From NCBI RefSeq assembly GCF_036858155.1, contig NZ_JAAEJX010000006.1, forward strand, positions 21,397-85,396: a stretch of DNA of 64,000 nt. The letters run 5' to 3'. The notes under the pieces are model-generated. The model saw only the letters and a list, made by a program, of their open reading frames with translations. It did no database searches and was not told where the DNA came from. Position numbers and translations under genes: made by a program. This DNA is from Liberibacter brunswickensis. Its GTDB lineage: Bacteria > Pseudomonadota > Alphaproteobacteria > Rhizobiales > Rhizobiaceae. This document shows positions 45,757 through 55,551 of the stretch, one piece after another. Within the stretch, counting starts at the first letter, position 1. The number at the start of each line of letters is the position of its first letter.

Positions 45757-46190
45757 TTATACACCTCAACATCAGTAAAAAATGTAAAACTTTTATGAAT
45801 ATACCATTACTATAAAAGAATACTTTATTAAAAATTTTATAGTTTAATTTTTATTTGATATAAAAATTTACCCTAATTGTAACAATTATTTTTTTATAAA
45901 AATATTATTTTATAATGTTGGATATTAGTATCATTATACCTCTATTTATAATAAAGAAAATTTTTAAAAAATTTTGATCTTAAGTAAATAATTATCAAAA
46001 TTTAAAATAGCAATTCATTAATTAGACTAAAATATTTTTATAAAAAACAATGATGTTTTTAAGTAGAATAGGATATTGAAGGATTGTGTTCTTGGATTTT
46101 TTTTAAAAAAACTTTTTGATATATCTGATAAAATGCTTATTATGGGTAAGTTTTTAGAGTAAACACTCATTGTAATTAGGAGTTTTTAAT
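45757..46190. other. AT-rich spacer between divergent coaE and accD
   Basis: This 434-base spacer is mostly A and T and contains no supported gene. It is one edge of the segment that appears inverted, and the place where relatives carry the trpF-trpB-trpA genes before accD. No trp-like peptide could be read in any frame. A promoter for accD should lie between about 46090 and 46160, but no match was good enough to place. AGGAG at 46178-46182 is the accD ribosome binding site. Confidence 0.45.
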
Positions 46191-47045
46191 TTGAATTGGA
46201 TCTTAAATGTTGTTCGTCCACGTATAAATTCTGTATTCGGTAACAGGAAAATTCCAGAAAATCTTTGGGTAAAATGTCCAGAAACAGGAGAAATGGTTTA
46301 TCACAAAGATTTGAAAGAGAATCAGTGGGTCGTACCTTCTTCTGATTTTCATATGAAAATACCTGCAAAGGAAAGGTTGAATTTTTTATTTGATAAATCT
46401 GAATATTGTCTATTAGAACAACCTGAAGTATGTCAAGATCCATTAAAATTTCGTGATAGTAAAAAGTATATAGATCGCTTAAAAGAAAATCGTTCAAAAA
46501 CAGGTTTAAGTGATTCAATTATATCTGCTGTTGGTAATGTAATAGGTTTAAAATTAGTTGCTGTTGTTCACGAATTTTCTTTTATAGGAGGATCATTAGG
46601 TATTGCTGCAGGTGAAGCCATTGTAAAATCTTGTGAGAGGGCTATTGCTGAAAAATGTCCTCTTGTGATGTTTACTGCATCTGGAGGTGCACGTATGCAA
46701 GAAGGTATTTTATCACTTATGCAGTTGCCTCGGACTACAATTGCAGTAAATATGCTGAAAGATTTAGGTCTTCCTTATATTGTCGTACTCACTAATCCCA
46801 CAACTGGTGGTGTTACAGCTTCTTATGCAATGCTTGGCGATATTCATTTTGCTGAACCTGGTGCTGAAATTGGTTTTGCTGGAAGGAGAGTTATTGAACA
46901 GACATTAAGAGAAAAATTGCCAGATGATTTCCAGAGATCCGAGTATTTAGTGGATCATGGAATGATAGATAGGATTGTTCATCGGCATGATATTCCAAAA
47001 GTTATATCTTCTGTATGTAAAATACTAACTAAATCTGCACAGTAA
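46191..47045 (+). CDS. accD: Acetyl-CoA carboxylase carboxyltransferase subunit beta
   Basis: AccD is the beta half of the carboxyltransferase that makes malonyl-CoA for fatty-acid synthesis. The 284-residue protein has NVVRPRINSVFGNRKIPENLW, then CPETGEMVYHKDL. As in rhizobial AccD, only one Cys of the zinc ribbon is kept. The crotonase-fold core has GGSLGIAAGEAIV, FTASGGARMQEG and NPTTGGVTASYAMLGDI. Start is TTG at 46191, eight bases after a strong AGGAG. folC follows. Complete. Confidence 0.96.
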   Translation: MNWILNVVRPRINSVFGNRKIPENLWVKCPETGEMVYHKDLKENQWVVPSSDFHMKIPAKERLNFLFDKSEYCLLEQPEVCQDPLKFRDSKKYIDRLKENRSKTGLSDSIISAVGNVIGLKLVAVVHEFSFIGGSLGIAAGEAIVKSCERAIAEKCPLVMFTASGGARMQEGILSLMQLPRTTIAVNMLKDLGLPYIVVLTNPTTGGVTASYAMLGDIHFAEPGAEIGFAGRRVIEQTLREKLPDDFQRSEYLVDHGMIDRIVHRHDIPKVISSVCKILTKSAQ

Positions 47046-47098
47046 GAAATAAGTAAATTATTCGTTGTTTTTTTCCTTTGCTTCATGGATGGATTTAT

Positions 47099-48391
47099 AT
47101 GGGTATTCTTTCACTAGATAGAATGAAGCATCTTTTAAAAGATTTAGGTAGACCACAAGATCGTCTTCCTCCGATAATTCATATAGCGGGGACGAATGGT
47201 AAAGGATCTACAGCAGCATTTTCTCAAAGATTACTTGAATCATCGGGATTATCTGTACATGTCCATACATCTCCTCATCTTATTAAGTGGAATGAACGTT
47301 TCCGTTTAGGTGTCAAGGGAGGTAGGGGAAAATTAGCAGAAGATCTCTTGTTAATTGATGTATTTAGTCGTGTTATGAGACTAAAAAGTGCCAGAAATAT
47401 TACTGTTTTTGAATTATCAGTTGCGGTTGCTTTTGTTTTATTCTCAGAATATCCAGCAGATTGTGCTATTATTGAAGTTGGTATGGGTGGAAGATTTGAT
47501 GCTACTAATATAATTGAAAGAACTGCTGTTTCTATAATTACGTCTATTTCTTTAGATCACGTAGAATATTTGGGAGATACTATTAGTAAAGTTTCAAAAG
47601 AAAAAGCAGCTATTATGAAAAGTAAATGTCCTGTAGTAATAGGTCATCAAATATATGATGATGCACGTGATGTTCTTATTGCAGAAGCAAAAAAAATGGG
47701 ATGCCCATATCGTTTGTACGGCGATCATTTCTGTTCTTTTGAAAAAAATAAATGTCTTGTATACAAAGATGAGATTTCTCAAAAATATTTAACTATGCCT
47801 AACCTAATAGGTGAATATCAGTATATTAATGCAGCAACTGCTATTTGTGCTGTTCAGATGGCTGGTTTTGTATTACAAGATATCTTTATTAACGATGCAC
47901 TACAGTCAGTACAATGGTTTGGAGTCCTTCAAAAAATTAATAATGGTTGCTTGCTTAGCAATTTACCAGATCATTCTGAAATATGGATAGATGGTGGTCA
48001 TAACCCAGGTGCTGGTTTAGCTATTTCTAAAGAAATACCTAAATTACCAGGATTCTATCACAAGACGTTTTATCTTGTAATAGGTATGCGTAAGGAAAAA
48101 GACTATAAAAAATATTTGGAATCATTCGTCAGATTATCCCCAATTGTAATATCGGTTCCTGTTATGAACAATAAAAGTGATATTAAATCATCAATAAGTG
48201 TGGATACAAAGGTTTTAATGCAAGAAGCCATGAAATTAGGTTTCAGAGCATTAGCTTGCTCTTCTATTACAGAGGCACTTTTAAAAGTAAAAGAAATTAA
48301 CGGTAAAATGCCTCCTCCATTTATTCTAATAGGAGGATCTTTATACCTTGTAGGAGAGTTCCTTTATAAAAATGGAGTGCAAATAAATTAA
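47099..48391 (+). CDS. folC: Folylpolyglutamate synthase / dihydrofolate synthase
   Basis: FolC adds glutamate to folates and to dihydropteroate. The 430-residue Mur-ligase-fold protein has the ATP loop IAGTNGKGSTAAF, VHTSPHLIKWNERF, the VGMGGRFDATNI block, SISLDHVEYLGDTISKVSKEKAAIMK, and the C-terminal WIDGGHNPGAG motif. The ATG at 47099 follows GGATGGA and is preferred to a TTG at 47078. It follows accD on the same strand, the standard accD-folC pair, and converges on trxA. Confidence 0.94.
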   Translation: MGILSLDRMKHLLKDLGRPQDRLPPIIHIAGTNGKGSTAAFSQRLLESSGLSVHVHTSPHLIKWNERFRLGVKGGRGKLAEDLLLIDVFSRVMRLKSARNITVFELSVAVAFVLFSEYPADCAIIEVGMGGRFDATNIIERTAVSIITSISLDHVEYLGDTISKVSKEKAAIMKSKCPVVIGHQIYDDARDVLIAEAKKMGCPYRLYGDHFCSFEKNKCLVYKDEISQKYLTMPNLIGEYQYINAATAICAVQMAGFVLQDIFINDALQSVQWFGVLQKINNGCLLSNLPDHSEIWIDGGHNPGAGLAISKEIPKLPGFYHKTFYLVIGMRKEKDYKKYLESFVRLSPIVISVPVMNNKSDIKSSISVDTKVLMQEAMKLGFRALACSSITEALLKVKEINGKMPPPFILIGGSLYLVGEFLYKNGVQIN

Positions 48392-48459
48392 ATATTATCT
48401 ACTATTTTTCACCATTATTATTTAGCTTTAATATTATTTCACTCTTGTATTAATAATAT

Positions 48460-48783
48460 TTATACGAGAGATAGTATCCATTTAGTTATATCACTCTTAG
48501 AAGAACCGCCTGGCATCATGGTGCCTACTATTTGACCATCTTTAAATAAAATAAGGGTAGGGATAGAAGATATTTTATACTGCTTAGATATAGAAGGGTT
48601 TTCTTCTATGTCAAGCTTTGTTATTTTTATCTTTTCAGCAAGTTCATCTGCAATATCGTCAATAATAGGTGATAAAATCATACAAGGACGACACCAACTT
48701 GCCCAAAAATCCACGATTACTGGACTAGAGCATTTTAAAACTTCTAAATCAAAACTATCAGTATTTACCTTTAGTGCACTCAT
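48460..48783 (-). CDS. trxA: Thioredoxin with WCRPC active site
   Basis: Thioredoxin is the general cytoplasmic disulfide reductase. The 107-residue product has the full fold: VIVDFWASW, active site C31-R-P-C34, the buried Asp in the VDFWA strand, cis-Pro in SSIPTLILFKDG, and the Gly-rich C-terminal turn. The active site reads WCRPC instead of the canonical WCGPC, which may alter redox potential or partner choice. Start is the ATG at 48783 with GGAG eight bases upstream. In its conserved place between folC and addA, so orthology to trxA is good. Confidence 0.93.
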   Translation of the reverse strand: MSALKVNTDSFDLEVLKCSSPVIVDFWASWCRPCMILSPIIDDIADELAEKIKITKLDIEENPSISKQYKISSIPTLILFKDGQIVGTMMPGGSSKSDITKWILSLV

Positions 48784-48844
48784 CACATATACTCCATGTA
48801 AAACAATTAATTCAATACTTTACTAATCTTAATCTAATTTATAA

Positions 48845-51800
48845 TCAAGGGATCTTAATTTCTATTTCTGCAAAAGCTTTATTTAATTTATGTTGAGGAA
48901 TAACAAATATCTTTGGTTTTGAAACATAAATAAGCAAACATATTAAGCTCTTATTAGGATATGAATCCTTAAGGATTTGTTCATATATAGAAAGTTGTTC
49001 AATATGATTAGATGGAATAGAATCAATTTCTTCGGGAACATTATGATGAGTTTTATACTCAAATATAAAAATATTTTTCTTTGAGATCGATATTTGATCA
49101 ACACGTCCAGAGACTATAACATCTTTTTTTGGAAAAAAAACTTTTCCAGAAATTGAAACTTCAGTATGAGAATCACAAGACATAGCTGTAATCATGATTG
49201 GATGTTCTAAAAGATTTGTAATAGATAGTACTAAATTTTTATACTCTTGTACGGAGTAAAACTTAGCATTTTTTTTACAGTATGAAGTTATGAATTGTTT
49301 TCGTTCGTTTTCAGGAATTTTAAAAATTATCTGTAGTAATTTATGAATCATAAATCCACGTTTTAAAGTATTACTTTCAGATAATAATGTTGTTAGACTT
49401 GTTGCACTGTTTTTTTCTATCATCGATGGATTGAGAATATAAGGTTCGTTTATCTTATTTTTAATAGGATATAAAAGTTTTTCAGGAATTATCTTTTGTT
49501 CAAATAATTGTTTTGTAATTGGTTCTGTTTCAACTGATATATTCTCAGGATGATGAATACTCCATTCATATGCTGTCCATTCATCTTTGTTTAAAGAATT
49601 TTTTAACTTTATTTTTTTTACTCTTTGATCACCAGAGAAAGAATCATAGACCATATCATACCAAGTTCTTTTATTTGATTTTTTCTCATGATTATTGTTA
49701 TGATTGTTATTGGAATACTTGCAAATTATTAATTTGTCTGAAGCTCTTGTCATTCCAACATATAAAAGACGATTGTATTCTTCTTTAGTAGATTTTTTAA
49801 TATATTCGATGATATTTGAAACCATATTATTGCGTGCATTAGATTTTGGTATCCACATTGGCGTTCCAGGATCATCGCTAAAAGATGGAGCAATATGCAT
49901 TTTCTTTATGTAATTATGAGAAAAATATGCTGATCCTGTATCCACAAGGAAAACCACAGAAGATTCTAATCCTTTAGCAGCATGCACTGTCATAATACGA
50001 ACTTCATTATGATTAGTACTGTTTTCTCTTTTGATAATAGGTGGATAATGTTCTAGTTCTGACATTAATTCTTGTAGACTAAAACAGCCTTTTTGTTCAT
50101 TCCTTAATATAAAGTTAATAAATTCACTAAGAACGTCAATAACTTCGCTTCCAAAACGAGAAATGAACTGTTGTCTGCCTTTTTTTGCTACTAATATTAA
50201 TGTAAAAAAATCATGAGGATTACAAAATTGGGAAATATTAATGAGTTCATTTATATATTGAATTATATGTTTGAATTTAGATATGCCGTTGTTGGCCATT
50301 TTTTTTATATATTCATAAACAGTTTCTTCTTTACCACGCTGTGTGCATATTGAGAATATCTCTTCTTCAGAAAAATTAAACAAAGGACTTTTCAGAATGG
50401 AAACCAGAGATAAATCATCTTCTTGTGATAAAATAAAATGTCCAAGAGCGATTAAATCCTTTATAGCAAGATGATCTGTCAGAATGAATCTATCATTTCC
50501 AGCAACAGATATTTTGTAATCATTTTTAAGGAATCTTGTCAGAAATGTGATAAAAGGAGTAGATTTGCGCTTTCGTACTAATACTAGTATATCTTTTTCT
50601 TGAATAAACCTTTTTTTATCATTGCTTCTGATGGTATCAGAACCGATCATATTCGCAATGGTATGAGCAATGCGTCTTGCTAAAATAGAAGCAGAAGATT
50701 CTTTTGGAGTAGAATCAAAATAAGATATCCAATTTTCATTTTCAGAATTACGCTCTGAAATTAATTCTTCCCAAAGCTGTACTGTTCCGACATGTCCAAT
50801 GCGACTAGAACGATGCATAATAGTAGATTTATTATCTTCACTAAGCCCTTTTGCATTATCTGGTATAGAAAAGACCTTGTCTACAGCAGTTAGAATATCC
50901 GAAGTTGATCTAAAAGATATGGGAAGTTCTATTATAGAAAATTTCTGTCCTGCATCAGTAGCACGTTTTTTATTAATTTTTTTTTCACGTGAAACACGAT
51001 GAGTTTCTGCCCCATGGAAAGAATAAATAGATTGTTTTTCGTCACCTACTGCAAATAATGTACGAGTATTTTGGTTCTTTCCAGAAAAAAAATCTTCAGT
51101 TAGAGAACGAATTACTTCCCATTGAATAAGACTAGTATCTTGTACTTCATCGATTAGTATATGATTGATTTCTTGGTCAATTTTATAGCGTATCCATGCA
51201 CTTACATCACGTTTTTTTAAAAGATCGTTAGTGTAAATGATTAGATCTTCAAAATCAAGAACATAGTTCTTTTTTTTCAATTCTTCATAATGAGAATGGA
51301 TATGTTTAGCTAATGTTAATGATGCTAAAGTTGATTTAAAAATTTTGTATGTGTTAAAGCGATCTTTTATTTCTAAGAACTTTTCTTGTGATTCTTGTAG
51401 TTTTTCCTTTAAGTAAGGTGCTTTCTTAGCAATTTCTTTTGAGATAATATTCTTTTTAGGAGATCCTTTTTTTGTTAAAAAAAAATATGATAAAATATTA
51501 AAATATTCTTCAATACATTGATTTTTAGATGATTTTTTTAGATTTCGAATTTGATCTGATATTTCATATTCTTCTGTTTCTATAAGTAACTGAAGATATT
51601 CCTGCACGTAATTTTCTTGAGAACATGGTAATATCAACAAATCTTTATATATAAGTTCATAACTTTCATTAGAAGACAGGCCGAAGCGCTTTTTTAATAA
51701 TTGTTCTTCTCCACCATGATTCTTAGCAAAACAAGAAAATTGCTTAAGAGCATTTCTATTACTAATGATATCAGACATTAATGTTTCTAGATCTGTTTCA

Positions 51801-52399
51801 TTTGATATTTCAATTATTTTATAAAAAGCCTTTTTGAGCTCTATATTGTTATCTAACATGATAGAAGAAAGCATTGATTTTTGAGCTTCTGCTATTAGCT
51901 TTTTTGATTGATCGTCGTCTATTATAGAAAAATTACTTGTAATATTTGCTTCCAAGGGGAATTGTTGCATAATTGATTCACAAAAAGCATGAATAGTTTG
52001 AACTTTTAATCCTCCAGGAGTTTCAAGTATTTTAGTAAGTAAAGATCGAGCTTTGGAAATATCTTTTTTCGTGGACTTTTTACCCTGGATTTTCGTGATT
52101 TCAGCAGAAAGAATTTCGGTAGATAAATGAGACCATTCAGTAATTATTTCTAGAACACGATGCGACATTTCTGCTGCTGCTGCTTTAGTATGAGTAAGGC
52201 ATAAAAGAGTAGAAGGATGAGAATTAGCCAGGAGAAGACGCAAGATTCTTTGAACTAGAATATGGGTTTTTCCAGATCCAGCATTAGCAGAAACCCATGC
52301 AGAACTAGTTGGATCAGAAGCTAATAATTGTTTTGATTTTGTTTGAGATATTAAGTTTGTAGTTTCAAAATTATCTTGGAATGAATTATGATGTATCAT
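48845..52399 (-). CDS. addA: Double-strand break repair helicase-nuclease AddA
   Basis: AddA is the UvrD-type helicase and nuclease subunit of AddAB, which processes double-strand DNA ends for recombination. The 1184-residue protein has Walker A SANAGSGKTHILV near residues 35-47, helicase motif II IDEVQDTS, motif III GDEKQSIYSFHGA, motif V/VI regions VHAAKGLESSVVF and LLYVGMTRASDKL. A C-terminal RecB-type nuclease has SGRVDQI and FEYKTH. The ATG at 52399 follows GGAGA and overlaps the addB stop by 14 bases. The coding sequence includes a near-perfect parS. Complete, in normal order with addB. Confidence 0.95.
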   Translation of the reverse strand: MIHHNSFQDNFETTNLISQTKSKQLLASDPTSSAWVSANAGSGKTHILVQRILRLLLANSHPSTLLCLTHTKAAAAEMSHRVLEIITEWSHLSTEILSAEITKIQGKKSTKKDISKARSLLTKILETPGGLKVQTIHAFCESIMQQFPLEANITSNFSIIDDDQSKKLIAEAQKSMLSSIMLDNNIELKKAFYKIIEISNETDLETLMSDIISNRNALKQFSCFAKNHGGEEQLLKKRFGLSSNESYELIYKDLLILPCSQENYVQEYLQLLIETEEYEISDQIRNLKKSSKNQCIEEYFNILSYFFLTKKGSPKKNIISKEIAKKAPYLKEKLQESQEKFLEIKDRFNTYKIFKSTLASLTLAKHIHSHYEELKKKNYVLDFEDLIIYTNDLLKKRDVSAWIRYKIDQEINHILIDEVQDTSLIQWEVIRSLTEDFFSGKNQNTRTLFAVGDEKQSIYSFHGAETHRVSREKKINKKRATDAGQKFSIIELPISFRSTSDILTAVDKVFSIPDNAKGLSEDNKSTIMHRSSRIGHVGTVQLWEELISERNSENENWISYFDSTPKESSASILARRIAHTIANMIGSDTIRSNDKKRFIQEKDILVLVRKRKSTPFITFLTRFLKNDYKISVAGNDRFILTDHLAIKDLIALGHFILSQEDDLSLVSILKSPLFNFSEEEIFSICTQRGKEETVYEYIKKMANNGISKFKHIIQYINELINISQFCNPHDFFTLILVAKKGRQQFISRFGSEVIDVLSEFINFILRNEQKGCFSLQELMSELEHYPPIIKRENSTNHNEVRIMTVHAAKGLESSVVFLVDTGSAYFSHNYIKKMHIAPSFSDDPGTPMWIPKSNARNNMVSNIIEYIKKSTKEEYNRLLYVGMTRASDKLIICKYSNNNHNNNHEKKSNKRTWYDMVYDSFSGDQRVKKIKLKNSLNKDEWTAYEWSIHHPENISVETEPITKQLFEQKIIPEKLLYPIKNKINEPYILNPSMIEKNSATSLTTLLSESNTLKRGFMIHKLLQIIFKIPENERKQFITSYCKKNAKFYSVQEYKNLVLSITNLLEHPIMITAMSCDSHTEVSISGKVFFPKKDVIVSGRVDQISISKKNIFIFEYKTHHNVPEEIDSIPSNHIEQLSIYEQILKDSYPNKSLICLLIYVSKPKIFVIPQHKLNKAFAEIEIKIP
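50981..50996. promoter_or_regulatory. parS-like site, 15 of 16 consensus
   Basis: TTTTTCACGTGAAACA differs from the parS consensus only at position 2 (T for G). It lies inside addA, encoding Val-Ser-Arg-Glu, 17.8 kb from the perfect site and on the other side of the candidate origin. Single-mismatch sites are often bound by ParB, but binding is inferred. Confidence 0.6.
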
Positions 52400-55300
52400 A
52401 TTCTTCTCTCCATTCTGCCACGCGGGCAAGGTGATCATATTCCATACAAATATCGTTTTTTTCTGAAAGACGTAAATGTGATATAAAAGGTCTCTTACCA
52501 TTTTGTAGCAATGTTATCATTGTTATTAAATTGTTGAGAGATCTTTCTGCAAGCTCAACAGCAGAACATTTTTTTTTATTATCTGTAATACAATCTTCTT
52601 TAAATTTTTGTTTGAGCCTTATATAAATAAGATTATCAACTTTTTTGCAATCAATTTGATTAAAAGATCCAGTTTGCAAAGCTGCAGCTTCTAGAGCAAG
52701 TTGTGGATCAATCAGTTGCTGAGCCATATTCTTAGTAGGATTATCCCCAGTTTTATAATCTATGATGTCAACGAAACCAGATTTTAACAGATCAATGCGA
52801 TCAGCAAAACCAGTTAAATTAACTCCAATGGATTCTATTTTCATGCTTGCATGAACATTGACAAAGCTTTTTTTTATTAAACGTTTCCTCTGTCTTTTTT
52901 CTTCATTCTCTAAAAAACAATGAGATATTTTATGAAAAAGATGACGCCAAATAATATCTATATGATGAGGAATTTTTTTTTTTTCAAAAGCAGAATCAAT
53001 AATTTTTGTCATAAGAAAATTCATTTCAGGTGTGTTTTTATTAATTCTTCTTTTTACTAATTCTGCGATAATATCATGAAAAAGTATTCCGCGATCTCGT
53101 TGGTCAGGATCTTTCTTAAATCTAGGTATAAAATGTAATTTGAGAATTTTCTTTGCGTAAATAGCATATGGATCGCTTATTAGTTTTTTTATCTCTGAAA
53201 AAGAATAAGTTTTAGGTTGCATATTTCGGGGAGGGAAAGGTTTCGGGCGTGTGTAATGTGGTTGTCTTTTTGTATTATCTAAATTCCTAGCCCAATCTAG
53301 ATAGCATTGACCTCTTTTTTTGAGATTATTTGAAAAATCTTTTCCTCCAAAAATTAAAAGTTGTTGCAACCAACGTGATGCAATAGTTGGAATATTATTT
53401 TCTCGTAAAGAGCGTGTATATATAAGATGGCGTGTTCCGCTTGCTGTTTCAAAATCATGTGCTGCTTGCCCTATGTATTTTTCATCTGTTTCTAACCCTA
53501 GATCAAATTTCATTGTTCGTGATAAAAAAGGATTTTTAGAGATATTTTTAGGCCAAGTACCTTCGTTCAGACCTCCTAGTATCAATGTATCAAAATGTAG
53601 TAATCTAGATTCTAATGTACCCAATATGAATATATTAGATGACTTTTCAATCTTAGGTTGAACCGTCTCCCCAGCAATAAGAGATTTAATAATATCAATC
53701 CATTCAATATTGCTTGCTTTTATGCAAGAACCAGTTTCAAGAATTTTCCTGAATAATGAAAATAGAGTTCTCCCTTCTTCTGTTAACCACAAATCGGGTA
53801 GTTCTTGATTTTCATCAATGCATACATTTTGCAAACAAATAGTTGTTAATTTTGTCCAATCTGATATACTTAAGTTGTTATCGTAATTTTTATCCATCTG
53901 ATTTTCAATTAAAGGTTTTATGGATTTTACGATTTTATCAGCTAGTAATATAGCTAATTCTTTATCTTCTTCAGACAAGCGTGATTGCCAATTAGGAATA
54001 TGCGAATCATCTTTTTGTGCATTAATTTTCTCAATAACTAGAGATTTTAAAGAAACTATATCATAATGATTGGTATTATCCCGAAGTGCAATTAATTCAA
54101 GTGCATTTTTTGCTTTGGATAGATATTTTTCAGAAAATCCAAATTTTGCTAGAGGATGTTTAATTAAGATAGCAATAGCCATAGCGTCATTGGGTTTAAA
54201 TACTGCATTTAAAATAGATATAAGAATTGAATTTTGTAAGGTAGCTGATAATGGTATACCAGCAGAAATATCAATATTTACCCCAAAGCGTGTAAGTTCT
54301 AGTTTTACACGACGAGCTAGGTCTCGATCAGTTGTTATCAGTGCGGATTTTGTTTTTTTATTTTCATCGATAGACATACGCAATGCAATTGCTATAGCAG
54401 TTGCTTCTTCTCGTTCGTTATCTGCTTCAATTAATTTTACATTGGAAAAAGATTTTTGGATATTTTGTCTTATTTTATTTTCTAAAAGATCTGTATCATG
54501 TATTTCAGAGTTATCTTGTGGTAAAAATGATTTTGAAATAATTACTGAACGAAAATACATTTCGTCATCAACTGTTCCTAAATTTTTAACATCTTCACGT
54601 TTAATATTCAAAAATTTCAAAAGATTTGCTAAAGAATATTGAGGGTGAGATGAGTATTTTACTTTTGAGTTTGCAATATTATTAGATTTTTCTGTAATCA
54701 TATTCCATATCTTAGTTGGTATAGAAAAATCTAATCCTGGTAAAATTATTGCACCATTTGGATCATTTGCTACAGTTGACATTAATCTGGCAGTTGCAGG
54801 GATTGAACCGGTTGAACCAGCAATAATTATAGGGCCTTTTGTCCCTTTCAAAATGTATTCTTCTTCTGCTTTCATGAGAGCTATTTTATACTGAACAGGA
54901 GAAGAGTAATTAAGTTCAAAAAGTCTTGCTATCCAATATTTACTAGCAATTTTTAAAAATTCTAAAGCCATCAACCACCACATACCATATTGTTCATTCT
55001 TAAGTTTATACAATACTTCCCATTGTTTTTCTTCTGTTTCAATTATATCAATAATCTCTGCTAAATTTTTTGCGAGCCAAATGGCATTAGCAGGGCTTAT
55101 TGGCAATATTAATGGTGATTCTGGATATATATTTTTTATATTATTAGGCAACTGATTTCGCCAAATTAGAATTAAGTGTGCTAGTTCTAAAAGGCGTTGT
55201 ATGTTCGGAACAGGGGGATTGAGATTATATGAGAGTAGAAGATCTGCAGTGAAGTTTCCTTCTATAATATCTCCCAATGATTTTATTACAGGTAGAATGA

Positions 55301-55517
55301 TAGATTTCTGCCCTATAATTTCTATAAACTCTGAACGCAATTCTTGGATTGCACGTTTTGTGGGGACATAAATTGTAACTGAAGCTAAAGATATAGGATT
55401 AAATGAATCGTATTGAAAATTTTTTACTAATGATCCATCTAATAAATGAACGATCATCTCCTTAAAAAAATTAGAAGACGGTGAAATAGTAAAAATATTG
55501 GATTTTTTATTTCGCAT
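52386..55517 (-). CDS. addB: Double-strand break repair protein AddB
   Basis: AddB is the second subunit of AddAB; it lacks a working Walker A in alphaproteobacteria and recognises recombination hotspots or stabilises the complex. The protein of about 1043 residues has an N-terminal helicase-like region with SGSTGSIPATARL, the LDTLILGGLNEGTWP motif, and the C-terminal nuclease with HDIIAEL, GFADRIDLLKSGFVDIIDYKTG and QLALEAAAL. The start may be the ATG at 55517 or one three codons upstream. It precedes and overlaps addA. Confidence 0.93.
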   Translation of the reverse strand: MRNKKSNIFTISPSSNFFKEMIVHLLDGSLVKNFQYDSFNPISLASVTIYVPTKRAIQELRSEFIEIIGQKSIILPVIKSLGDIIEGNFTADLLLSYNLNPPVPNIQRLLELAHLILIWRNQLPNNIKNIYPESPLILPISPANAIWLAKNLAEIIDIIETEEKQWEVLYKLKNEQYGMWWLMALEFLKIASKYWIARLFELNYSSPVQYKIALMKAEEEYILKGTKGPIIIAGSTGSIPATARLMSTVANDPNGAIILPGLDFSIPTKIWNMITEKSNNIANSKVKYSSHPQYSLANLLKFLNIKREDVKNLGTVDDEMYFRSVIISKSFLPQDNSEIHDTDLLENKIRQNIQKSFSNVKLIEADNEREEATAIAIALRMSIDENKKTKSALITTDRDLARRVKLELTRFGVNIDISAGIPLSATLQNSILISILNAVFKPNDAMAIAILIKHPLAKFGFSEKYLSKAKNALELIALRDNTNHYDIVSLKSLVIEKINAQKDDSHIPNWQSRLSEEDKELAILLADKIVKSIKPLIENQMDKNYDNNLSISDWTKLTTICLQNVCIDENQELPDLWLTEEGRTLFSLFRKILETGSCIKASNIEWIDIIKSLIAGETVQPKIEKSSNIFILGTLESRLLHFDTLILGGLNEGTWPKNISKNPFLSRTMKFDLGLETDEKYIGQAAHDFETASGTRHLIYTRSLRENNIPTIASRWLQQLLIFGGKDFSNNLKKRGQCYLDWARNLDNTKRQPHYTRPKPFPPRNMQPKTYSFSEIKKLISDPYAIYAKKILKLHFIPRFKKDPDQRDRGILFHDIIAELVKRRINKNTPEMNFLMTKIIDSAFEKKKIPHHIDIIWRHLFHKISHCFLENEEKRQRKRLIKKSFVNVHASMKIESIGVNLTGFADRIDLLKSGFVDIIDYKTGDNPTKNMAQQLIDPQLALEAAALQTGSFNQIDCKKVDNLIYIRLKQKFKEDCITDNKKKCSAVELAERSLNNLITMITLLQNGKRPFISHLRLSEKNDICMEYDHLARVAEWREEYDTS

Positions 55518-55551
55518 TTTTATCAATTATAATTGGTTTATCTTAGTTAAA

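Noticed and set aside
46186..46518. Open frame opposite the 5' end of accD
   Set aside because: Antisense to conserved AccD sequence, with no ribosome binding site or family match.
48845..52501. Longer AddA starting inside addB at 52501
   Set aside because: The first 34 codons overlap the conserved AddB end in another frame; GGAGA precedes the ATG at 52399 instead.
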